NCBI GenBank assembly: GCA_023807065.1
Contig: JAJJLU010004306.1
Coordinates: 1 to 15,069 of the forward strand
Length of the DNA: 15,069 nucleotides
Source of the DNA: Isotricha intestinalis
Taxonomy: Eukaryota > Ciliophora > Litostomatea > Vestibuliferida > Isotrichidae
Reading direction: 5' to 3'
Each line of letters begins with the position of its first letter. Positions within the stretch are counted from its first letter, which is position 1. A model generated the notes under the pieces. It was not told where the DNA came from and ran no database searches. It worked only from the letters and a program-made list of their open reading frames with translations. The translations under genes and the position numbers were made by a program. Below, one piece after another: positions 1 through 7,449 of the stretch.

Positions 1-406
1 TTTTATTTTGAAAATATATTTCTTTATTTGTATTTAATTCTGATATTTTTTTAAATCTTGTTATATTTGTATGGTAAGATTTAAAGTTTTCTAAATTAAT
101 AAATTTTTTTAAAGAAAATTTTTCTTTTATTACATTATAATTTGATTTAAAAAATATCGTAATTGAATTAGAATCTATTAAAAAAATTTCTTTTTTTTGA
201 TTATCTTCATAAAAAGGATAAATCATTTTTTTTATTTCATTGTCTAAAGTTAGAAAATCTTTGATAAATAATCTTTTTGTTTCTAAATATTCATATTGAA
301 ATTCTATCAATCTTTCATAGTATGAATTATTATCATCTTTTTGATTTAAAGTTTCTTTCTTTTTTCTTTTTTTTTGAATAAATTCTTTTATAAGAATATC
401 ATTCAT
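1..406 (-). CDS. Hypothetical protein, N-terminal 135 residues (runs off left edge)
   Basis: An uninterrupted minus-strand frame starts at the ATG at 406-404 and is still open at base 1, so only the first 135 residues are present. It begins MNDILIKEFIQKKRKKK, has a Lys-rich stretch at about residues 11-20, then alternates charged and aromatic residues (SYYERLIEFQYEYLETKRLF at about 28-47; MIYPFYEDNQKKEIF near 64-78). I see no signal peptide, membrane span or known motif. Codons end mostly in A or T like the neighbouring genes and the frame passes several A-runs without breaking, which supports real coding. A second ATG at 402-400 is out of frame. It lies 146 bp downstream of the four-span membrane protein on the same strand. 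Function unknown. Confidence 0.72.
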   Translation of the reverse strand, partial: MNDILIKEFIQKKRKKKETLNQKDDNNSYYERLIEFQYEYLETKRLFIKDFLTLDNEIKKMIYPFYEDNQKKEIFLIDSNSITIFFKSNYNVIKEKFSLKKFINLENFKSYHTNITRFKKISELNTNKEIYFQNK

Positions 407-552
407 TTTTTAATATTAATTCAATTTATCATTTTTCTCTTTAATAGAACTTATTTTATTTTTTTATAAAATTTAACATGTAAAATTCAAAAAAATTATA
501 ATTTAATTATTTTATTAAATAAAAATTATTTATTAATTTATATATATAACAT

Positions 553-1434
553 TTATTGTATACTATTATGTGATATTAATCTTTCCATTTCAACATTTAA
601 ACTCGTATAATAAATATCATTTATTTTAGAAAAATTATACAAAGCAAATAATTCACCAATTAATAAAGTAATATAACAACTATTTAAAAAAAGTAATTTT
701 CCTTGTGTATAATTAGTTAAATTATTTCCTTTTAAATTTTTAATATCAATAATAAATAAATTTAAAAAAGTCAAAATAGAATTTATAATCATAAGCTTAT
801 AAATTGATTTTGTCATTTCTTCACTATTAACTGAATTATAAGAATTTTCAACTCCATTATAAATAAAAATTCCAATATAAGAAAGATAATAAAGAGAAAT
901 AATTAAAGAAAGTAAAGTAAGTAAATATAAATTCAAAGAAAAATAATTACTAAAACAAAAATGAATAAAATGTAAAGAAAGAAAAATTGCAAATGTTCCA
1001 TAAAAATAATATATATATTTATAGAAATAATAATAATATTTATTATTATTATCATCGTTTTTAAAACCTTGTTGAATTTTATTAAATATTCCAATTTCAA
1101 AATTATCATTTTTATCATTTATTTTATTATAATCTAAAGGATTACTTCCGTAACTTATTTTAAATTCTTTATTACTATTTATTGTTTTTTTTTTTTCTTC
1201 TTCTTCTTCTTCTTTGTCTTCAATATGATAAAATAAAATATTTTCTTCTGGATATAAATTTCCTAAATTCATTATTTTAAAAAAAGATTTTGTATTTATT
1301 GTTATATTTTCATTTATTACTCTTATTAATAATTTATTGTGATTTAATAATATCTTTGAATAAGATTCTAATTCATTTTGATTTACTTGAATATTTATTG
1401 GTTCAATTTCAAATTCTTCTTTTAATTTTTCCAT
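553..1434 (-). CDS. Hypothetical protein with four predicted transmembrane segments
   Basis: A 293-residue protein with a cytosolic-looking N-terminal half and a membrane C-terminal half. Residues 1-135 are polar, with an acidic-basic run at 73-83 (six Glu then three Lys, encoded by a TTC microsatellite and a T-run on the + strand) and an Asn/Asp patch near 127-131. Four hydrophobic stretches follow at about 141-162, 166-192, 211-229 and 247-268, separated by short loops; the tail after 270 is polar. There is no cleavable signal peptide. Four closely packed spans after a soluble domain could suit a small transporter-like, tetraspan-like or organelle-shaping protein, but I recognise no family signature, so no function is assigned. 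It starts at an ATG with AT-rich upstream sequence and ends in TAA. Confidence 0.8.
   Translation of the reverse strand: MEKLKEEFEIEPINIQVNQNELESYSKILLNHNKLLIRVINENITINTKSFFKIMNLGNLYPEENILFYHIEDKEEEEEEKKKTINSNKEFKISYGSNPLDYNKINDKNDNFEIGIFNKIQQGFKNDDNNNKYYYYFYKYIYYFYGTFAIFLSLHFIHFCFSNYFSLNLYLLTLLSLIISLYYLSYIGIFIYNGVENSYNSVNSEEMTKSIYKLMIINSILTFLNLFIIDIKNLKGNNLTNYTQGKLLFLNSCYITLLIGELFALYNFSKINDIYYTSLNVEMERLISHNSIQ
1185..1212. repeat. Poly-T plus (TTC)6 microsatellite inside the membrane-protein gene
   Basis: Twelve T (1185-1196) run into six TTC units (1195-1212). On the minus strand this encodes the Glu6-Lys3 stretch of the four-span membrane protein. Such simple repeats slip easily, so the Glu/Lys count may vary between cells or be mis-sequenced; here the frame stays intact. 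Confidence 0.85.
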
Positions 1435-1581
1435 TTAATAATTATTATATACATATTAAATTTTTTTAAGAGTTTGAAAAATCAATTAATTATTTAAGGT
1501 TTTTTAAATTTTAATTTATTTCTTGTAATAAAAATGTTCAAGAAAAAAACAAAAAAATGAAAAAGTAAAAAATTATTTAAC

Positions 1582-1933
1582 TTATAATAAAATAAGAAGA
1601 CCTAAAATAAGAATAAAAGTTCTAAATTGAATATAAGATGAGTTACAATTAATATTAACAACAAGATTAGAACCTTGTTCATTGAAATATTCTTCATGAG
1701 ATTTAATAGAAGATTCTTGTCCTTTAATACTTCCATAACAAAATCCAGTAGAATTTCCAGATAATTTATGGTGTAATATCAACAAGTATCTGTAGTTAAA
1801 TTTTCTTCATCTGATGATAATGTTAATCCTTTACAATCCTCTATACTTGAAGCTGTCATTGTTTCTCCACATGAATCACATAAATTTCCAATAATGAATA
1901 TTGAATTAAAAGTACTTTTAATATTCTTTGCAT
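1582..1933 (-). pseudogene. Broken small Cys-rich secreted / GPI-anchor-like protein, two frameshifts
   Basis: Three overlapping minus-strand segments in three frames make up what looks like one surface protein. Segment A starts at the ATG at 1933-1931 and reads MQRILKVLLIQ, the start of a signal peptide. Near 1901 the sense moves to a second frame, giving IFIIGNLCDSCGETMTASS and then EDCKGLTLSSDEENLTTDTC, ended by a TGA at 1781-1779. From about 1782 a third frame continues LHHKLSGNSTGFCYGSIKG and ends CNSSYIQFRTFILILGLLIL just before a TAA. Signal peptide, spaced Cys (a probable CC pair at the second break), and a CNSSY-hydrophobic end match the layout I know from short Cys-rich ciliate surface proteins with a GPI-type tail. 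Each break equals one missing base; I found no GT-AG intron of suitable length at either. It may be a pseudogene, two assembly errors, or less likely -1 recoding. Confidence 0.6.
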
Positions 1934-2636
1934 TTTTTATTTTTAAATTTTTTTTTTTTTCTTTTATATTAAATTTTATATGATTCTTTAAATTTGAATT
2001 TGAAAAAAGACATGTATTTAATAATTAAAAATAAAATAATAAAGGTTTTTTTATAATTATTTTTTTTAATTAAATGATTAATTTTTTAGTTACTTTTTTA
2101 AATAATTTTATAGATAAACATATTTTTTGATTAATTCAATTACTTTATGATTTCAAAAAGACTTAAATTTTTTTTTTTTTCAAATATTAATGTTAATTTA
2201 GAAAAAAAAAATTACATTGAAAAAACACATCAGAAGGAAAAAAATAAAAAACAAAAAAATTTTAATTTAATCATTAATCATTTAATTATAAATTTTTATC
2301 TTTTTAAATTGAATTTTTTCATCAATAAACTACACAATTTTTTTTTGTGTTTGATTAGGCAATTTTTTTAAATCATCAAAAAATAATAAGTTAAAATAAA
2401 TCAGGCAAAAAAGTTTTTTGAATAAATGTGTTTATAAAAATATTGAATTTAAGTATTCTAGATTATTCAAAAAATATATAAAAACAAAAATATATTCTTT
2501 TGGGAAATTTAACTTTTCATAAGATTAATAACTTTTTGAAATACTTAATATTTATTTAGTCTTATTTTATAATAACTATTTTGACAATTTCAATAATCAT
2601 TAATAAGATAAAAATAAAATTTTTTTTTATTATTAG
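1934..2636. other. Intergenic region upstream of the GTPase gene, no gene supported
   Basis: About 700 bp of A/T-dominated sequence between the broken surface-protein gene (-) and the GTPase (+), so it should hold both 5' regions. A 74-codon frame at 2147-2371 is mostly Phe, Lys, Asn and Ile, shows no motif and is not called. Notable items are a T-rich hairpin at 2332-2350 and a 13-base word (TTTGATTAGGCAA, 2350-2362) repeated at 7130-7142. The last bases before the GTPase ATG are a T-run followed by TTATTATTAG, which looks like a 3' splice site and also places an in-frame TAG directly before the ATG. Confidence 0.5.
2332..2350. repeat. Small inverted repeat with T7 loop
   Basis: ACACAA (2332-2337) and TTGTGT (2345-2350) are perfect reverse complements around seven T. 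A 6-bp AT-rich stem is weak and may be chance in such sequence, but it directly abuts the 13-base word shared with 7130-7142. Confidence 0.35.
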
Positions 2637-4382
2637 ATGGTACCCAATAAAAGAATTCTTCTCTGTTCAATCAATTACCCTGAAACAGATAATTTAAAAT
2701 CATTGAGAGAATTATTAAAAAATAAAATTAAAGTAAATTTTAAATTTCTTGATGAAGACGGAAATAAAATTGATGAAGATGATGAAGAATATTTTAAATT
2801 AGGAGATTTTTTCCAAAATAATATTATTAAATTAAAATTATTTTCAAATCTCATCATTGATGAAGAGGAATTATATAAAAATAATATATCTTCAATTCCT
2901 AGTGAAATTAATAAAAATTATGAAGTAATTAGAAAACAAGAAGATATAGTAATATATAAATATTCAAACATTGAAAGAGAATCAAATTATCCATTAGTAT
3001 ATCAATATTTTTATGATACATTTGAAATAGATGATTATAAAAATGCATATGTAATGTTATTTGTTGGAAAAACAGGAGATGGAAAATCAACAGCAATAAA
3101 TGCATTATTTAATATAATAAAAGGAATTAAATTAGAAGATAAATATAGATTTATTTTAATAAAAGAAAAAGAGAAAGAAAAAGGACAAGCAGTATCTCAA
3201 ACTGATGGAGTACATTTATATTATATAAAAGATTATAAAAATAATCCTATTATTATAATCGATACCCAAGGTTATGGGGATACAAGAGGAATATTATTTG
3301 ATAAAAAAATAGATGAAGCATTTAGATATGTTTTCTCAAATATAATAAATCATATTAATGTAGTAGGCATGATTGTAAAAGCAACAAATAATAGAATAGA
3401 TGTATTAACTAAATATATTTTTAGTTGTATAACTAAATTATTTGCAGGAGATATTAGTGAGAATGTTATTCTTTTAGCAACTCATGCCAATAGGGATTGT
3501 ATAAAAAAAGAACCAATCTTTGCAGAAACTATTAAAACAGAAGTTGATTTTTTAGAAAAAAAAGATAAAAAATGGTGGTATGCTTTTGATAGTACACTTA
3601 TGTTTGAAAGTGATATTGATAAATTGACTACATTTTCATTTTCTCAGCTTAAAGATTTTTATGAAGAAAAATTATGTCCTAAAGATATAAAACAAACCTT
3701 TGAAATTTTTCATCACAGAAGAGAATTGAAAAAGTTAATAAAAAAAATAAAGAATATTTTTCAATCATTAAAGAGACTTCAAAATAATATGAATTCTAAT
3801 GATACATTTATGAATGAAACAATAAGAAAAATAACTGAATATAATAATTTAATAGTAATAAAAAAAGAAACGATAAATACCCTTGAAAGAAAAGAAAAAG
3901 AAGAAGAAGAAAAATTATATTCATCTAATTTTAGAACATATAGAAGATATGATATTATGCAAAAAACAGAAGAAATAAGAAAAGAAAGAGAAAAACATAT
4001 CCAGTCTTTAAATGAGTTAGAGATTCAGTTGAGAAATATGGAAAGTTTGAAAAATATAAAAACAAAAGAAAACGAGGGAATTAAGAATAATATGAGAAAA
4101 ATCACAAAAAAAATTATTTTTGATATAAAAAAATTACAAAAAACATTTCAATTAATTGATGTTATAGCTCTAAATAATAATCATAATGAAATGGAAATTC
4201 AATATATTGATTTATTAATAGAAGAAATAAATAAAACTCAATATGATAAAAAGGAATTACAAAAATTAAAAAACTATAAACAAAACAATCATATCTTTCA
4301 GGATTTATCAAAATTAAATCTAGAAGAAAAAGATCTAAAGGAAATGACAATTAAAATTTCAAATATTTTATTTAAAAATTAA
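2637..4382 (+). CDS. TFADG/AIG1-like P-loop GTPase with ubiquitin-like N-domain and coiled-coil tail
   Basis: A 581-residue protein. Residues about 17-68 look like a ubiquitin-like beta-grasp domain: SLRELLKNKI, then FKFLDEDGNKI, an acidic turn, KLGDF and NNIIKLKL. The GTPase domain covers about 136-345: P-loop GKTGDGKST at 144-152, SQT at 187-189 as switch I, DTQGYGDTRG at 209-218 (G3; Gln replaces the usual Pro), KATNNR at 248-253, and NVILLATHANRD at 276-287, equivalent to the NI-xx-TFADG segment of this family. WYAFDSTLMF at 314-323 matches the usual FNNSALF block. Residues about 360-545 are charged heptad-like coiled coil (EKEEEEK, TEEIRKEREK). There is no membrane span. The family is a protist/animal GTPase group related to AIG1; partners are unknown. 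An in-frame TAG lies directly before the ATG, fixing this start unless an upstream exon is spliced in. It is convergent with the otubain gene. Confidence 0.87.
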   Translation: MVPNKRILLCSINYPETDNLKSLRELLKNKIKVNFKFLDEDGNKIDEDDEEYFKLGDFFQNNIIKLKLFSNLIIDEEELYKNNISSIPSEINKNYEVIRKQEDIVIYKYSNIERESNYPLVYQYFYDTFEIDDYKNAYVMLFVGKTGDGKSTAINALFNIIKGIKLEDKYRFILIKEKEKEKGQAVSQTDGVHLYYIKDYKNNPIIIIDTQGYGDTRGILFDKKIDEAFRYVFSNIINHINVVGMIVKATNNRIDVLTKYIFSCITKLFAGDISENVILLATHANRDCIKKEPIFAETIKTEVDFLEKKDKKWWYAFDSTLMFESDIDKLTTFSFSQLKDFYEEKLCPKDIKQTFEIFHHRRELKKLIKKIKNIFQSLKRLQNNMNSNDTFMNETIRKITEYNNLIVIKKETINTLERKEKEEEEKLYSSNFRTYRRYDIMQKTEEIRKEREKHIQSLNELEIQLRNMESLKNIKTKENEGIKNNMRKITKKIIFDIKKLQKTFQLIDVIALNNNHNEMEIQYIDLLIEEINKTQYDKKELQKLKNYKQNNHIFQDLSKLNLEEKDLKEMTIKISNILFKN

Positions 4383-4745
4383 GATAATTATATACTTATA
4401 TATTAAATTATAAATTAAATTTAATTTTTGATTGATTTTATACACTTTGATTATTAATAAAATTAAAAAGTAACTTTAATATAATACCTTTTTCTAATAT
4501 ATCTTATTTAATTTATTCTTTTTCTTATTTAATTTTACATTTTTATATCAGATATTTCATCATTTCTTCATTCATAAAAAAAAAACAATTTAATTGCATT
4601 TTGATAAAAATTAAAAATCTATATTTAAAGTTTTTTTATATTAACATTAATATAAGTAATAAAATAATGTTATTATAAATTTTAATATTTCCATATAATA
4701 TTTTTCTTTTTATTTTTTAAAAAAATATTATAATAAAAATTCTCT
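4383..4745. other. Convergent intergenic region, nothing recognised
   Basis: This stretch lies between the 3' ends of the GTPase (+) and the otubain-zinc gene (-). It is almost pure A/T with short runs and stops in all frames. It should contain both 3' UTRs and poly(A) sites, but AATAAA-like words are too frequent in this composition to pick one. Confidence 0.5.
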
Positions 4746-6869
4746 TTAATTTTCTTCAGGAAGAACTAAAGACAATTGAATTTGTTCCCTTTCACATAAT
4801 TTACAAAAAAATTTTTGATTATCCTGATAATTTTTAATGCATTCATTACAACAAATATGTTTAATATTTAGAACATTTAACAAATTACAAATATAATCAT
4901 CTTTAATTGAAACAATAAATGAATTTTTATCATTTTGAGTTTTTTTTAAGCAAAAACAACAAAATTTTAAGAAATTATTTTTAATAACTTCAATAATTCC
5001 CAAGACAAAATTATCAACATTAAATCTTGAAAATTCATTTAATAAAAATAAATAATTGTTTATAGTAAATTTAATTCCACAATAACAAGAAGAAAAAATA
5101 GGAAGTTCTAATTCAGGATTTTTTTTAATAATATTTACTTCATTTACCATTAAATTATTAAAATAAGTATAATAACAATTATGAGAACATAAATTACATC
5201 CACAAGGAAGAGTAAAAACTCCTTTTTTATCTTTCATTTCATTTTGACATTGAACACATATTTTTAATTTAATTTCTTGAAGTAAATCTGAAAAATTTTG
5301 ATTTACTAAATTTATTAAATCATTCCCTTTAAATTCTATATTTTTTATTTTACATATTTGAGAAGAAAATGTTTGTTCAAATGTCTTATTTAAATTTTGA
5401 TGAATTTTATTAAATGGAATAGTATACATTACTAAAAATTGAATATAATTCATTAAAAGAATATTTTTTACCTCCAATAATAAACATTTTTGACATAAGA
5501 ATAAATTTTTATAAACTATTTTTGAAATTTTTCTACAATTTATACAAGTAAAAGTTAAATCATTATTATTATTATTATTTAATAATTTTCCTTTTTTTAC
5601 TGATTGTAAATAATCATTATCAATAACTTTAAATTTTTCATCTTGATATTGATAAATCATTAAATATTGCTTAAACAAAGAATAATATTGAGAATTATAA
5701 ATAATATCATAATGAGTTGCTCTAAAAAATAATTCAATAGTAAATTTATCATTAATTGGACAATTAAAAGATTTAATAATAACTTTATCATTTTTATCAA
5801 AATTATAAAGTAAAATATTTAAATTGCATTTTAAAACATAAGGAACTAAATAAATAATAATTTTTTCAGCATAAATTCCCATTTTCATAACATGTTCAAT
5901 ATAAAATTTATTAAAATTAAAATTATTTTCATTAATAATATATTGATCAGGAAGAAGACATCCTAATTTAATAGGAAAATTTTCAGAATAAAATTTATTG
6001 TTATTATCATTAATAAATTCAAAAATCAAATATCTAAGAAAAAAAATCATTCCATAATCAAAAGGTTTACAATAAAGAAAAGTTTTCAAGAAAACTCTAT
6101 AAGCATATTTAATTCCATTTTCTTTATCTAAATAATGTAAAATAGTATATAAAATTTGCATAATTAAAGGAATATTTAAACTATCATAATAACAATTAAT
6201 AAAAGTATTATTACTAAAAATAGGATTTTCAAAGGAAATTTTTTCATTAAAAATAATAATAAATTCTTTTAATAATAAAATATTATTAGTTAAAATAATA
6301 TTTTCAAGGAAAGAAAAAATAACAGCTCTATAAAAGCAATTACCATCAACATCAATATTTCTCCATTTAAAAATATATTTTTCTAATTCAATAAAATGAT
6401 AAATCATATCTTCTTTAAAAGTAGAATCATAAGCATAAGAAAATTCTACTAAATTTCCTACACTTGAAATTGGTCCTATTGTTTCTGCATTATCGGGATT
6501 TTGATATACATATTCGAATGTTGCTTCTGAAATACTTTTTTGTAAATTTTTTAATTCATTTATATTTATATTTTTTATTATTTTGTTTATTTTTTCTTCA
6601 AAAATAAATATATTGTTATCATCTAAATAGTCCCAATCTTTTATTTGTAAATAATCCTTTTTTTCAATTTTGGAATTTTGATTCAAATTATATTTATTGT
6701 CATTTGAAAATAAATTATATTTATTGTCTTGGTTGCTTTTATTTTCATTTATAGAAAAATTATTTATATTCATATCTTGGAAATCATCATGAATTGCATT
6801 TATATCTATTAAATTATTCATTAATTGATTTGGAGCATTGATATCTATGAAATGATTATCATGTTCCAT
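4746..6869 (-). CDS. Otubain-like (peptidase C65/OTU) cysteine protease fused to RING-like zinc modules
   Basis: A 707-residue protein. Residues 1-70 are an Asn-rich linker. The protease part (about 105-400) has the OTU nucleophile motif DVDGNCFYRA with Asp175 and Cys178, a long helical and Asn-rich insertion, and the C-terminal catalytic histidine in ATHYDIIYN (His386). This D-x2-C...HYDxxY layout is that of otubains, which cleave ubiquitin chains. After an Asn6 run (431-436) comes a Cys-rich half: CINC...CQKC (442-462, zinc-ribbon spacing), CVQC...CGCNLCSHNC (538-565, RING-like), SCYCG (595-598), CCFC (637-640) and HICCNEC...CKLC (671-692). Repeated Cys clusters suggest RING or RBR-type folds, so the protein may combine deubiquitinase and E3 activity; the E3 part is inferred from Cys pattern only. 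No signal peptide or membrane span. It starts at an ATG and ends in TAA. Confidence 0.85.
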   Translation of the reverse strand: MEHDNHFIDINAPNQLMNNLIDINAIHDDFQDMNINNFSINENKSNQDNKYNLFSNDNKYNLNQNSKIEKKDYLQIKDWDYLDDNNIFIFEEKINKIIKNININELKNLQKSISEATFEYVYQNPDNAETIGPISSVGNLVEFSYAYDSTFKEDMIYHFIELEKYIFKWRNIDVDGNCFYRAVIFSFLENIILTNNILLLKEFIIIFNEKISFENPIFSNNTFINCYYDSLNIPLIMQILYTILHYLDKENGIKYAYRVFLKTFLYCKPFDYGMIFFLRYLIFEFINDNNNKFYSENFPIKLGCLLPDQYIINENNFNFNKFYIEHVMKMGIYAEKIIIYLVPYVLKCNLNILLYNFDKNDKVIIKSFNCPINDKFTIELFFRATHYDIIYNSQYYSLFKQYLMIYQYQDEKFKVIDNDYLQSVKKGKLLNNNNNNDLTFTCINCRKISKIVYKNLFLCQKCLLLEVKNILLMNYIQFLVMYTIPFNKIHQNLNKTFEQTFSSQICKIKNIEFKGNDLINLVNQNFSDLLQEIKLKICVQCQNEMKDKKGVFTLPCGCNLCSHNCYYTYFNNLMVNEVNIIKKNPELELPIFSSCYCGIKFTINNYLFLLNEFSRFNVDNFVLGIIEVIKNNFLKFCCFCLKKTQNDKNSFIVSIKDDYICNLLNVLNIKHICCNECIKNYQDNQKFFCKLCEREQIQLSLVLPEEN
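5562..5579. repeat. (ATT)6 microsatellite encoding the Asn run of the otubain protein
   Basis: Six ATT units on the + strand read as six AAT (Asn) codons on the minus strand, residues 431-436, at the junction between the protease half and the zinc-module half. It probably acts as a flexible, length-variable linker. Confidence 0.8.
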
Positions 6870-7449
6870 TAATTCTTATTATATTTATTAGGGACTAAAA
6901 TTGTATATTTTATTTTTTAATAATTAATTTTAATTTTTTATTTGATAATTTTAAATTTTTTCATATTACTTTTAAATGTCGTTGTTTTAAAAAGATGATG
7001 AAGATAATATAATAAAATTAAAAGAAAAAGAAATAGAATTATTTCAAACAAAAAAAAATAAAAAGTTATAATAATGTAAAAGAAGATTTATATAAGAAAA
7101 AATGAAAGGTATATGGATCATTCGGAGTTTTTGATTAGGCAAAAATTCCATCTAAAATAATATTTATAACTATTTACTTTTATTCAATTATTTATATAAT
7201 GGAATAAATAAATATAAATGATAATGAAAATGATGGTTGGTTATCATATTTATCATTTGCTTTATTATTAATTATTCTATGAAGATTTTATTAATTTTAA
7301 TTAAAATATAATTATTTATAGAAGAATAGAAATACGAAAGACTTCAAAATTTTTAAGTCAATAACAATAATAAAATATATTTTACTTTATTGAAAATATT
7401 TTTAATTTAATAAATATATTATGTGATATTATATATATTTATATTTTAT
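6870..7449. other. Intergenic region upstream of the otubain gene and downstream of importin-5, holding a decayed ORF
   Basis: No intact gene. Bases 6870-6975 are A/T-rich and should include the promoter of the otubain-zinc gene (-). From 6976 to about 7290 the + strand has unusual G/C-containing, protein-like sequence interrupted by stops (listed separately as a pseudogene). From about 7300 to 7449 the sequence returns to low complexity ahead of the importin stop codon; a + strand stretch near 7321-7380 could be a further fragment but is too weak to call. Confidence 0.5.
6976..7282 (+). pseudogene. Decayed gene fragment with C-terminal hydrophobic segment
   Basis: From the ATG at 6976 one frame reads MSLF, a TAA, then KDDEDNIIKLKEKEIELFQ, ending in two TAA near 7067. 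The signal then shifts by one frame: from 7073 it reads NVKEDLYKKK, TGA (7103), KVYGSFGVFD, TAG (7136), AKIPSKI, a hydrophobic stretch, ATG GAA TAA (7205), then NDNENDGWLSYLSFALLLII and a TGA at 7280. Gly, Pro, Ala and Asp codons ending in A/T concentrate in this frame, as in the real genes here, whereas the other frame over 7106-7160 would need many G-ending codons. The stops TAA, TAG and TGA are those that C-to-T or G-to-A change makes from Gln and Trp codons, so decay is the simplest reading. A spliced small gene is possible: GT(7109)...AG(7138) would remove one stop, but other stops stay. I do not recognise the family. Confidence 0.4.

Noticed and set aside
2147..2371. 74-codon + strand frame
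   Set aside because: Dominated by Phe, Lys, Asn and Ile as expected from A/T-rich DNA, no motif, crosses a hairpin and homopolymer runs.
7109..7138. 30-base GT-AG intron within the decayed gene
   Set aside because: Has good ends (GTATAT...TTGATTAG) but is a multiple of three and leaves the TGA at 7103 and later stops in place, so it does not rescue the frame.
7321..7449. Continuation of the decayed gene with stops read as Gln
   Set aside because: Reading TAA/TAG as Gln makes many A/T-rich stretches look coding; there is no independent support and it overlaps the importin 3' end.
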